Of a stretch of 64,000 bases of DNA, positions 1 through 8,089 are shown one piece after another (the stretch's first letter is position 1; each line of letters opens with the position of its first letter). Where the stretch lies: the NCBI GenBank assembly GCA_947089135.1, contig CAMUJF010000003.1, forward strand, positions 104,823-168,822, in the 5' to 3' direction. Below the pieces are notes generated by a model. It was given only the letters and a program-made list of their open reading frames with translations. It had not been told where the DNA came from and searched no databases. The position numbers were made by a program, and so were the translations under genes. Source of the DNA: an uncultured Clostridia bacterium. GTDB taxonomy: Bacteria > Bacillota > Clostridia > Oscillospirales > Ruminococcaceae.

Positions 1-1
1 T

Positions 2-778
2 GAGATCGGTCAGGCAAACGCTATGAAGGAACAGCGAATCCAAGTAGCCGCTGCGAACGCCGCTGCTATCGAGGGTGAAAACAACGCCAAGGTATCCGTT
101 GCGCAGTCCGAGGCAAACCGCCGCGAAAAAGAAGCGGAGGCACTAAAGATAGCCATTACCGCCGAGGCTGTTCAGGCTGCCAAGGCTAAAGAAGAGGCTT
201 ATCAGGCTCAGCAGGATGCGGAAAATAAACGTGCAGAGCTTGAAATGGCTACTCAAAAGGCGGATATTATTGTAAAGGCTCAGATCGAAAAGCAGAAAGC
301 CGAGATCGCCGCAGAGGCGGAGGCGGAAGTTCTGCGCCGCAAGGCTCGAGGCGAAGCTGACGCTTTGTTTGCGAAAATGGAAGCGGAAGCCCGCGGTGCG
401 CAGGAGATACTCCAGAAACAGGCAGAGGGTATGCGTACTCTTATTGAAGCTGCCGGAGACGCAGATTCCGCAGTTAAAATGCTTGTTGCCGACAAGCTTG
501 AAGAGCTCATGCGTATTCAGGTTGACGCGATCAAGAACATTAAGATCGACAAGGTTACCGTTTGGGACGGCGGCAAAAGCGATGGCGGAAACACGGCTAC
601 TGCCGATTTCATCTCCGGTATGATGAAAGCTGTTCCTCCGTTGAACGAAGTGTTCAAGCAGGCGGGAATGGAGCTTCCAACGCTTTTGGGAAAGGATTTG
701 TCCGAAGCGGTTAAATCTGAAGAAAAGCATGAAGCGCAGACTGCTTCAAACGAAACAGGTGAGGGCAAAAGCCAGTGA
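2..778 (+). CDS. Flotillin-like SPFH protein, C-terminal part (5' truncated by window edge)
   Basis: The reading frame is open to the first codon of the window, so the gene begins upstream; an internal ATG at 23 is not the true start. What remains is about 258 residues. The first two thirds is a long Ala/Glu/Lys/Gln-rich helix of the kind that forms coiled coils in flotillins (repeated AEA and EAxA patterns), followed by a Gly-rich stretch near 'GGKSDGG' and a C-terminal segment with 'SGMMKAVPPLNEVFKQAG', both typical of bacterial flotillin tails. Flotillins oligomerise on the membrane and organise lipid microdomains. The SPFH domain itself lies outside the window, so the family call rests on the tail alone. 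It overlaps the next small gene by 4 bases. Confidence 0.8.
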   Translation, partial: EIGQANAMKEQRIQVAAANAAAIEGENNAKVSVAQSEANRREKEAEALKIAITAEAVQAAKAKEEAYQAQQDAENKRAELEMATQKADIIVKAQIEKQKAEIAAEAEAEVLRRKARGEADALFAKMEAEARGAQEILQKQAEGMRTLIEAAGDADSAVKMLVADKLEELMRIQVDAIKNIKIDKVTVWDGGKSDGGNTATADFISGMMKAVPPLNEVFKQAGMELPTLLGKDLSEAVKSEEKHEAQTASNETGEGKSQ

Positions 779-1056
779 TACGGCTGCATATGACAAAAAC
801 GACCGGAACGGTAACGGAACTGAAAAAGCTTTGGTGGATCAAGATCAATACAAAGCCTGTACGGAAACACGCGCTTGACGGAGCGTTCTTTCCTCACCGG
901 ATTAAAGTTAGGTATACTGTGAACGGCACTGAATATGAAAAATGGACTTGTTTGTGGGACTATAGGAAATGGTACGGAAAAATTCCGGAAATGGGACAAA
1001 GCGTTTCTTTGGAATATCGCGACGATGATCCCGCAAAATTTAAGGTTATCCGTTAA
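775..1056 (+). CDS. Small uncharacterised protein coupled to the flotillin gene
   Basis: A 93-residue protein read from a GTG that overlaps the flotillin stop codon (GTGA), which suggests translational coupling; an ATG at 790 is an alternative start. The C-terminal half (IKVRYTVNGTEYEKW...VSLEYRDDDPAKFKVI) has a beta-strand pattern like the extracytoplasmic segment of DUF3592-type proteins, and similar short proteins exist in Clostridia next to flotillin genes. There is no signal peptide or clear membrane helix, though 'LKKLWWIKI' near the N-terminus is aromatic. Function unknown. A strong terminator follows, so it closes the flotillin operon. Confidence 0.6.
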   Translation: MIRLHMTKTTGTVTELKKLWWIKINTKPVRKHALDGAFFPHRIKVRYTVNGTEYEKWTCLWDYRKWYGKIPEMGQSVSLEYRDDDPAKFKVIR

Positions 1057-1074
1057 AGCATATGCGTACAATTT

Positions 1075-1127
1075 AAAATCCTCCCGTTCAATTGTTTTTG
1101 ACGTTTGAACGGGAGGATTTTATTTTT
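1075..1127 (+). terminator. Rho-independent terminator after the flotillin operon
   Basis: A 17-bp perfect inverted repeat (AAAATCCTCCCGTTCAA, loop of 13, then its complement ending TTTT) is followed by TATTTTT. It lies 19 bases after the stop of the small gene at 1056. Confidence 0.93.
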
Positions 1128-1193
1128 ATTAACGTGAGAACCGACGTGAATTTTGCGGTGAAAAATATTCATATGTATATAATAATTCGGCAC

Positions 1194-1222
1194 TTGACAA
1201 AATATGTCTGATATGGTAAAAT
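1194..1222 (+). promoter_or_regulatory. SigA-type promoter of the alaS operon
   Basis: Consensus -35 TTGACA and -10 TAAAAT are separated by 17 bases. About 33 bases later comes AAAGGAAG and the alaS ATG. The leader is too short to hold a T-box, so alaS seems not to be controlled by tRNA-sensing attenuation here. Confidence 0.85.
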
Positions 1223-1261
1223 AATCAGGTTAAATTATGTGTACCGAAAGGAAGCTTATAT

Positions 1262-3880
1262 ATGGAATGGACAGGCTTGAATGACCTTAGAGAAAAATAT
1301 CTTTCTTTTTTTGAAAGCAAAAATCATACAAGAATGGCGAGCGCTTCGCTTATCCCTCATGGGGACAACAGTCTCCTGCTTATCAACAGCGGTATGGCTC
1401 CGCTTAAAAAGTTCTTTCTTGGACAGGAAACTCCTCCTAATGTAAGAGTTACTACTTGTCAGAAATGTATTCGTACTCCCGATATTGAAAGGGTGGGAAA
1501 AACTGCCCGCCACGGCACATATTTTGAAATGCTGGGAAATTTTTCTTTCGGAGACTACTTCAAAAAAGAAGCCATTGCTTGGGCATGGGAGTTTCTGACA
1601 GGCGTATTGGCTATTCCTGCGGACAGGCTCTGGATCACCGTTTTTGAAAGCGACGACGAAGCTGAGCAGATTTGGATGAACGATATAGGCATACCTAAGG
1701 AGCGTATAAAGCGTCTCGGCAAAGCCGACAACTTCTGGGAACACGGCAGCGGCCCCTGTGGTCCTTGCTCCGAAATACACTTTGACAGGGGAGAAAGCTA
1801 CGGTCCGTTTGAGAGTTTTGAACAGGCAAGCGACTGCGACCGCATTATAGAGATATGGAACCTTGTTTTCTCCCAGTTCGACAGCGACGGAAACGGCAAT
1901 TATGCCGAAATGGCTCACAAAAATATAGACACTGGCATGGGCCTTGAAAGACTTGCCTGCGCTATGCAGGGTGTGGACAACCTTTTTGAGGTCGACACTG
2001 TACAGAATATCATGAAGCACATCAGCAAAATTGCGGGTGTGGAGTACAAGGCGGACGAGAAAAAGGACGTTTCCCTCCGCGTTATTACCGACCATATCCG
2101 TTCCACTACGTTTATGGTTGGGGACGGTGTTACTCCGTCAAATAACGGCAGGGGATATGTTTTGCGCCGTCTTTTGAGACGTGCGGCACGTCACGGCAGA
2201 CTTTTGGGTATAACAAGACCTTTCCTTTATGAGGTGGTTGATACAGTTATTGCTGAGAATGCCTGCGCTTATCCGGAACTTGAAGAGCGCAAGGTCTATA
2301 TTAAAAAGCTTATAAAAAGCGAGGAAGAAACCTTTGCCAAAACCATTGACAAAGGTATGGAGATTCTTGCCGAGAAAATTGATGAGGTTATCGCGTCTAA
2401 AAAGACTGTTCTTGACGGTGCTGACGCATTTATGCTCAGCGACACATACGGTTTCCCTATAGACCTTACCGTTGAAATTGCCGAGGAAAAGGGTCTTACT
2501 GTGGACGAGGCAGGATACACCGAGTGTCTCAATGAACAAAAGAAAAAAGCCCGCGACGACCATAATGCGAAATCAGGTTCATCATGGGAGGACGGAACTC
2601 TTGCTGTTGAGTGTAAAGCAACAGACTTTACAGGCTATTCGTCCATGGAGGAGCAGGCAGAGGTTCTTGCAATATTTGTGGACGGCGAAAGCGTTGAGAC
2701 TGCAAACGACGGCGACGAAGCGGTCATTGTTCTTGACAAAACTCCTTTCTATGCGGAAAGCGGCGGACAGGTAGGCGATACCGGCGTTATCAGCGGTGCA
2801 ATGACAGCGTTTGAGGTGTCCGATACAAAGAAGATACACAGCGGACACTTTCTCCATATGGGTGTTGCGCAGGGGGCGGTCTCTGTGGGTGACAAGGTAA
2901 CTGCTTCCGTTGACAAAAAGCGCAGGGCTTCAATTATGCGTAACCATACTGCGGCGCACCTGCTTCAGGCGGCTCTGCGAAAGGTTTTGGGAGACCACGT
3001 TCATCAGGCGGGACAGCTTGTTGACGGTGAAAGAGTTCGTTTTGACTTCTCTCATTTCGAGGCAGTAACTCCCGACGAGCTTAAAGAGATCGAGGGTATT
3101 ATCAATACTGACATTCTTAGTGCGATACCGGTAACAATGACTGAAATGCCTATCGACGAGGCGAGAAAACTGGGCGCAATGGCTCTGTTCGGTGAAAAAT
3201 ACGGCGATATCGTCCGCGTGGTAAACGTTGAAGGTACTTCAATAGAATTCTGCGGCGGTACTCACGTTGACAATACCTCAAAGCTTGGATTGTTCAAGAT
3301 AATTTCAGAAAATTCCGTTGCTGCCGGCGTAAGACGTATAGAGGCAGTAACGGGAACGGGAGTTCTCGCCTTGATAGACGGCTATAAAAATACGCTTACC
3401 GAAGCCGCTCATGCAATCAAGGCCCCCAACGCTTCAGAGCTTACAGCGCGCTGCACGGCTGCTGCGGGAGAGCTTAAAGCTCTTGAAAAGGAAGTTTCCG
3501 AGCTTAAAGGAAAGCTTGTTTCCACACAGCTTGATTCGCTGTTTGAGACAGCGGTTTCCGTTGGTTCTGTGCGTGTTATTGCCGCTGAGATCGCTGGTGC
3601 AAAGGCTGACATTCTCAGAACGCTGGGTGACAGCATAAAGGATAAAGCTCCCGACGCGGTAGCGGTTATCGCGGGCGATGGTTCTATCGTTTGCGTGTGC
3701 GGTAAAGAAGCCGCAGCGGCAGGTGCTCACGCGGGAAATATAGTACGCAAGGTATCAGCCATTACAGGCGGAAAGGGCGGCGGACGTCCCGACAGTGCAA
3801 TGGCGGGTATCGGCAACGCTTCAAAGGTAAATGAAGCAATTGCAGCGGTCGAAAGCATAGTTTCCGAATTTGTAAAGTAA
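1262..3880 (+). CDS. alaS: Alanine--tRNA ligase
   Basis: Charges tRNA-Ala with alanine in the cytoplasm. The 872-residue protein has the full-length bacterial architecture: class II catalytic core at the N-terminus (about 1-250, with GPCGPCSEIHFD), the tRNA-recognition helical region, the editing domain with the zinc motif HTAAH near residue 563 and its partner CGGTH near residue 664, and the C-Ala domain with GGKGGGRPD near the end. The ATG has AAAGGAAG eight bases upstream. It is the first gene of a run that includes a HIT protein, comEC and holA, all on the same strand with gaps under 30 bases. Confidence 0.98.
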   Translation: MEWTGLNDLREKYLSFFESKNHTRMASASLIPHGDNSLLLINSGMAPLKKFFLGQETPPNVRVTTCQKCIRTPDIERVGKTARHGTYFEMLGNFSFGDYFKKEAIAWAWEFLTGVLAIPADRLWITVFESDDEAEQIWMNDIGIPKERIKRLGKADNFWEHGSGPCGPCSEIHFDRGESYGPFESFEQASDCDRIIEIWNLVFSQFDSDGNGNYAEMAHKNIDTGMGLERLACAMQGVDNLFEVDTVQNIMKHISKIAGVEYKADEKKDVSLRVITDHIRSTTFMVGDGVTPSNNGRGYVLRRLLRRAARHGRLLGITRPFLYEVVDTVIAENACAYPELEERKVYIKKLIKSEEETFAKTIDKGMEILAEKIDEVIASKKTVLDGADAFMLSDTYGFPIDLTVEIAEEKGLTVDEAGYTECLNEQKKKARDDHNAKSGSSWEDGTLAVECKATDFTGYSSMEEQAEVLAIFVDGESVETANDGDEAVIVLDKTPFYAESGGQVGDTGVISGAMTAFEVSDTKKIHSGHFLHMGVAQGAVSVGDKVTASVDKKRRASIMRNHTAAHLLQAALRKVLGDHVHQAGQLVDGERVRFDFSHFEAVTPDELKEIEGIINTDILSAIPVTMTEMPIDEARKLGAMALFGEKYGDIVRVVNVEGTSIEFCGGTHVDNTSKLGLFKIISENSVAAGVRRIEAVTGTGVLALIDGYKNTLTEAAHAIKAPNASELTARCTAAAGELKALEKEVSELKGKLVSTQLDSLFETAVSVGSVRVIAAEIAGAKADILRTLGDSIKDKAPDAVAVIAGDGSIVCVCGKEAAAAGAHAGNIVRKVSAITGGKGGGRPDSAMAGIGNASKVNEAIAAVESIVSEFVK

Positions 3881-3898
3881 TAGCTAAGGAGAATTGCA

Positions 3899-4243
3899 AT
3901 GGAAGATTGTCTTTTCTGTAAAATAATTGCGGGAGAGATCCCGAGCGCTAAAGTGTACGAGGACGAGTATGTCTATGCTTTCAAGGACATCAATCCTCTT
4001 GCTCCGGTGCACATTCTTGTTGTTCCGAAAAATCATATTTCAGGAGCGAATGAGATAACTTCGGAAAATTCCGCAGTTGTTTCCAAAATATTTGAAGCGG
4101 CGGCAAAGATCGCAAATGAGCAAGGGATTGCCGAAGATGGTTTCCGTATTGTCACAAACTGCGGTGAGAACGGTTGTCAGAGCGTTAAGCATTTGCATTT
4201 CCACATTCTGGGCGGCAGAAAGCTTGACGTTACAATGGGATAG
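3899..4243 (+). CDS. hinT: HIT family nucleotide-binding hydrolase (HinT-like)
   Basis: A 114-residue protein with the family N-terminus (CLFCKIIAGEIPS) and the catalytic histidine triad HLHFH followed by ILGG. HinT-type proteins hydrolyse purine nucleoside phosphoramidates such as AMP-lysine; the cellular role is still poorly defined. Length is that of a full HinT. It sits 18 bases after alaS with AAGGAG upstream and is probably co-transcribed with it; hydrolysis of aminoacyl-AMP by-products would fit that placement, but this is inference. Confidence 0.95.
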   Translation: MEDCLFCKIIAGEIPSAKVYEDEYVYAFKDINPLAPVHILVVPKNHISGANEITSENSAVVSKIFEAAAKIANEQGIAEDGFRIVTNCGENGCQSVKHLHFHILGGRKLDVTMG

Positions 4244-4269
4244 TTTTGGCTGACTGAAAGGACTGACCT

Positions 4270-6393
4270 TTGATGAAGCGTAAAATGGCTTATATTGGTA
4301 CGTTTTATCTGATAGGGTTATTTTTCGCGTCCTTTCTCAGCCGCAGGTTTAACTTGGCGGCTGCCGCGGTACTTATGTTATCCGCGGTTTCCGCCATTAT
4401 TGTTTATAAGGGGAAATACGTAAAAACCGCTGTCTGTTTTTTCAGCGCGGCGGCAGGAATGTTTCTTTACAGCTCATACGATGCATTAGTATATGAAAAC
4501 ATTATCAAGTACAACGGCTGCGATGTTGAGGTCGTAGGAAAGGTACTGGACTGTAACGAGTACAGCGGAGACAAAACTCTTTATACCGTAAAAGGTATTA
4601 TAAACGGAGACGTGTCTGCCGAGGTCACATTTTTTGCTGACAGCTCCAACGCTGAGATAGGGGACAGAGTAAGAGTCATCGGAAAAGCAGCCGAATTAAA
4701 AGACAGCTATAAATTTCCAACAAAGTCTTACTATAAGGCGAAGGGTATCTATCTGCGAATAGATAAAGTGTCCCACTTCAACTTCACTCATACGGAATTT
4801 TCGTTCAAGCGGCTGATCGACAGCTATCGTATGTATATTTTGGACGTTATAAACGACCAAATGGACGCAAACTGCGCGGCGGTGATGTCTGCAATGCTTT
4901 TCGGCGATAAATCCGCTATAGACAGCAGCGAAAAAACTCTTATGTACCGCGCGGGTATAGGTCATATCATGGCTGTATCGGGAGTTCACCTGTCGGTAGT
5001 ATGTTCGTTTTTTTGGCTTGTAATATCTCGCTTGCCAATCGGCAGATATTTTCGGTTCGGACTGCTTATGGTACCTGTGGTATGTTTTGTCATGCTTGCG
5101 GGAATGTCAAATTCTGTAATACGCGCGGCAATTATGATTGCTCTTGTTTACGGAGCGGGGCTTTTTAGAAGGCGCGCCGATACCTTTAATTCGCTTGGCA
5201 TCGCGGTAATTCTGCTGACTGCTGCGTCTCCCTTTGCAGTTCGGGACGCTTCGTTCCTTTTGTCTGTAATGGGAGTTTTCGGCATAGGAGTTGCCGCTCC
5301 GGTTATTACCGCGGAAATAGAAAGAAAGCGCAAGCTCGGAGGAATCGCAAAGTCGTTTATTGCTTCGGTATGCGTTATGGTAATAGTTTTTCCTGTTACG
5401 CTGTTGTTTTTCGACGAAGTGTCGGCGGTCTCTCCGATAACAAATCTGATACTTCTTCCAATATGTACTGTAATTCTTATTGGCGGAGTTGTGGTGATGC
5501 TCACGGGAGGTCTTGCAGTTGCGGCCGTTCCTGTTCTTAAGGTCTGCGAATTGTGCTGCCGTGCGGTAATAATTATTTCCGAATTTATCGGACGGCTGAG
5601 ATTCTCCTATATACCTCTCGGGAGCGATTTTGTGCGTAATGTAAATATCTTTGCTGTTGTATCGGCTTTGACGCTTCTTTTGGTATTCGGAAAAAGAAAG
5701 CGCGGGATTTTTCTTTCTGCTGCTTCTCTTGTATTGGCAATAGTACTTTCCGGTACCTACAAGTATATACCTGACGAAAACATAACCGTTGCTGTGCTTA
5801 AAGAGGGAAGCTCCGTTGCCGCAGTGATGCACGACAAACGTTCAGCCTGCGTGCTTGATCTTAAAAAAGGAGGCGGAGCTTCCGACTCTGTCATAAAATA
5901 TCTTAACAGAAACGGGATATATCACCTTGAAGCGGTAATTCTCAATTCTGACGTAAATACGTCTCTGCCTGTGTATTCAAGCAGCCTGAAGCTTTTTGAT
6001 ACGGATACCGTTCTTGTTCCCGAAGAGGATATGTATTTGGCAGACGGATATTCCTCATTTGATACGAAAAGCTACTTAAAGGACGGCGGCTGCGTTGAGA
6101 TAGGAAAATGCAGTATTGGCTTCTTTCAGGACGGCGTGATAGTAGTAAGTTGTTACGGAGAGAATATGATAATGTACGGATCTGATACTGATACCATTAC
6201 GGACATTTCTTACATAGCAGCAGTGAGGTACAGCGGAAAAAGCGCAAAAGTCGACGCTGACGCGAAAATCATTGCTGCAATGGATGAAAATGCGGAGGTT
6301 CTTGCCAAAAAAGGCACAAAGGTCTATATTGGAAAAAACGTAAAATTTACTATAGATTCGGACGGAACGGTTGATTCCGAAGAAATAAAGTGA
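4270..6393 (+). CDS. comEC: ComEC/Rec2-family membrane protein with a degenerate C-terminal domain
   Basis: About 707 residues. The N-terminus has several membrane helices plus a soluble OB-like DUF4131 region (about 80-160), then a competence-type multi-helix core with GIGHIMAVSGVHLSVV near residue 236, and a soluble C-terminus from about residue 500. ComEC forms the channel that imports single-stranded DNA. In usual family members the C-terminal metallo-beta-lactamase-like domain carries HxHxDH; here the matching stretch reads AVILNSDVNTSLP and I find no metal-binding motif, so nuclease activity is unlikely. Two starts are possible: TTG at 4270, 7 bases after AAAGGA, or ATG at 4273. No other competence gene is nearby. 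Confidence 0.88.
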   Translation: MMKRKMAYIGTFYLIGLFFASFLSRRFNLAAAAVLMLSAVSAIIVYKGKYVKTAVCFFSAAAGMFLYSSYDALVYENIIKYNGCDVEVVGKVLDCNEYSGDKTLYTVKGIINGDVSAEVTFFADSSNAEIGDRVRVIGKAAELKDSYKFPTKSYYKAKGIYLRIDKVSHFNFTHTEFSFKRLIDSYRMYILDVINDQMDANCAAVMSAMLFGDKSAIDSSEKTLMYRAGIGHIMAVSGVHLSVVCSFFWLVISRLPIGRYFRFGLLMVPVVCFVMLAGMSNSVIRAAIMIALVYGAGLFRRRADTFNSLGIAVILLTAASPFAVRDASFLLSVMGVFGIGVAAPVITAEIERKRKLGGIAKSFIASVCVMVIVFPVTLLFFDEVSAVSPITNLILLPICTVILIGGVVVMLTGGLAVAAVPVLKVCELCCRAVIIISEFIGRLRFSYIPLGSDFVRNVNIFAVVSALTLLLVFGKRKRGIFLSAASLVLAIVLSGTYKYIPDENITVAVLKEGSSVAAVMHDKRSACVLDLKKGGGASDSVIKYLNRNGIYHLEAVILNSDVNTSLPVYSSSLKLFDTDTVLVPEEDMYLADGYSSFDTKSYLKDGGCVEIGKCSIGFFQDGVIVVSCYGENMIMYGSDTDTITDISYIAAVRYSGKSAKVDADAKIIAAMDENAEVLAKKGTKVYIGKNVKFTIDSDGTVDSEEIK

Positions 6394-6406
6394 AAGGAGC
6401 TGCGGT

Positions 6407-7456
6407 ATGGCTGCTGTAACAGAAAGCGATCTTAAGCTTGCGATAAAAAACAAAAGCTTTGCGAGAGTATATTATTTTTATGGCAGGGATATTGCCGCAG
6501 TGGAAAAGTATACCAAAGCAATAATTTCAAAAGCTGTTAAAAAAGAGGATGAAACTTACAATCTGCACTCATTTGACGGGAAAAATTTTGATATTGACGA
6601 ATTTTCCGATGCCTGTGAAGCTCTTCCTGTTTTTGCGGAACACGTTTGCTGTACGGTCTGCGATCTGAACGCGGAGGGACTGTCCGCGGATATTCTGAAA
6701 CGAATTACGGATATAACGACCGATCTTCCCGAAACAACAGTCTTGATATTTTACTACACTTCGGTGGACGTTACAGATGGAAAAAAGTTTCCAACGGCAA
6801 AGAATAAAAAGCTTATGGACGCAGCGGGAAAAGCCGGGGGAGTTTGCAACTTTGCGCTGAAAACTCCTGCCGTTCTTACTAAGGAGATAATGGCGAGAGT
6901 TTCTAAGGAGGGCTGCGGTATTTCCCGTGACGCGGCGGCGTTTTTGGCTGAGCAGTGCTCCTGCAATACGCTTATGATCGAAAACGAGATAGAAAAGCTT
7001 ACAGCATATGCGTCGGGAAACGAGATAACCGTTGATATGATAAAGGCGCTGTCTCCGAGGCAGATAGAGACCACAACGTTCGATCTTGCCCGCGCTATAA
7101 CCCGCATGGACGCTAAAACCGCAATGAGTTTGTTCAGCGACCTTGCACAGGAAAAAACTGAGCCGATAATTATTTTATATTCCATAACCGGAAATATGCT
7201 TGATCTCTACCGTGCAAGAGCGGCAATGTCCTGCCGCAAAACTTCTGCCGACGTTAAGGAAGATTTCGGTTATCCAAAAAATATGGGGTTCCGAGTGGAC
7301 AACGCTTTTCGGGACGTTCAGAAGCTGTCCATGCCGCATTTGAGAATGTGCGTAAGGGTTCTTGCGGAAACGGATATCGCCATGAAATCCATGAAAACCG
7401 ACCCGATGATACTGCTTGAAGAAGCAATAGTCAGAATGCTGAAATTCAGGAAATAA
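6407..7456 (+). CDS. holA: DNA polymerase III subunit delta
   Basis: The 349-residue protein fits HolA in length and pattern: N-terminal segment VYYFYGRDIAAVEKY in place of the degenerate P-loop, the VLIFYYTSVD strand near residue 112, then the all-helical collar domain with 'SPRQIETTTFDLARAI' and a C-terminal 'MLLEEAIVRMLKF'-like end. Delta opens the sliding clamp as part of the clamp loader at the replication fork. GAAAGGAG lies upstream of the ATG. It follows comEC by 13 bases, the same comEC-holA order as in Bacillus and many Clostridia. Confidence 0.93.
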   Translation: MAAVTESDLKLAIKNKSFARVYYFYGRDIAAVEKYTKAIISKAVKKEDETYNLHSFDGKNFDIDEFSDACEALPVFAEHVCCTVCDLNAEGLSADILKRITDITTDLPETTVLIFYYTSVDVTDGKKFPTAKNKKLMDAAGKAGGVCNFALKTPAVLTKEIMARVSKEGCGISRDAAAFLAEQCSCNTLMIENEIEKLTAYASGNEITVDMIKALSPRQIETTTFDLARAITRMDAKTAMSLFSDLAQEKTEPIIILYSITGNMLDLYRARAAMSCRKTSADVKEDFGYPKNMGFRVDNAFRDVQKLSMPHLRMCVRVLAETDIAMKSMKTDPMILLEEAIVRMLKFRK

Positions 7457-7478
7457 AGAAAGGCGTGTACAGATAAAA

Positions 7479-8087
7479 ATGCTTCGCGTAAAACAAGCGG
7501 TAATTGTAGAGGGAAAGTACGACAAGATAAAGCTTTCTTCTGTGATAGACGGAGTAATAATCCCCACAAACGGCTTCAATGTGTTCAAAAACAGAGAAAC
7601 TCTTGAACTTATAAGATATTTTGCGGAAACTTCGGGAATAATAATTCTTACAGATTCGGACGCGGCAGGCTTTAAAATACGTTCTTTTCTTAAAGGCGCA
7701 GTTGGAAAGGGCGAGATAATTAACGTCTACGTTCCGGATATTTTCGGCAAGGAAAAGCGCAAGACTGTTCCCTCAAAGGAGGGAAAACTTGGCGTTGAGG
7801 GCATGGAAAAAGCTGTGCTTCTTGAAGCTTTCCGAAAAGCCGGTATTATTGCCGAGGAGGACGGCGGGCAATCCGAACGTGAACATATAACCAAGCTCGA
7901 TCTGTATGAATGTGGTCTGAGCGGCGGTAAAAATTCTTCGGAAATGAGAAAAAAGCTTCTTGCGGAGCTGAAGCTTCCCGAGCTTCTGACGGCTTCGGGA
8001 ATGATTTCTATACTTAATACAATGATGAGCAGGCAGGAATTTTTTGAGCTTGCCGAAAAAATAAACAGCGGGGAGGAGCAGTCCTAA
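7479..8087 (+). CDS. Toprim-domain ribonuclease M5-like protein
   Basis: A 202-residue protein with a Toprim domain: the invariant glutamate in IVEGKYDKIKL near residue 11 and the DxD motif in ILTDSDAAG near residue 60. The C-terminal part matches the DUF4093 region that follows Toprim in RnmV. RNase M5 matures 5S rRNA. Compared with classical RnmV the DPD-type motif reads DSD and the middle loop is longer (KEKRKTVPSKEGKLGVEG), so a different RNA substrate is possible. It sits between holA and an acyltransferase gene rather than beside ksgA, where rnmV is usually found. Confidence 0.75.
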   Translation: MLRVKQAVIVEGKYDKIKLSSVIDGVIIPTNGFNVFKNRETLELIRYFAETSGIIILTDSDAAGFKIRSFLKGAVGKGEIINVYVPDIFGKEKRKTVPSKEGKLGVEGMEKAVLLEAFRKAGIIAEEDGGQSEREHITKLDLYECGLSGGKNSSEMRKKLLAELKLPELLTASGMISILNTMMSRQEFFELAEKINSGEEQS

Positions 8088-8089
8088 AA

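Noticed and set aside
1200..1261. A T-box riboswitch upstream of alaS
   Set aside because: Only about 33 bases separate the promoter from the start codon, too short for a T-box.
1256..2095. A 279-residue minus-strand frame opposite alaS
   Set aside because: The composition is unlike a protein family and alaS on the other strand is certain.
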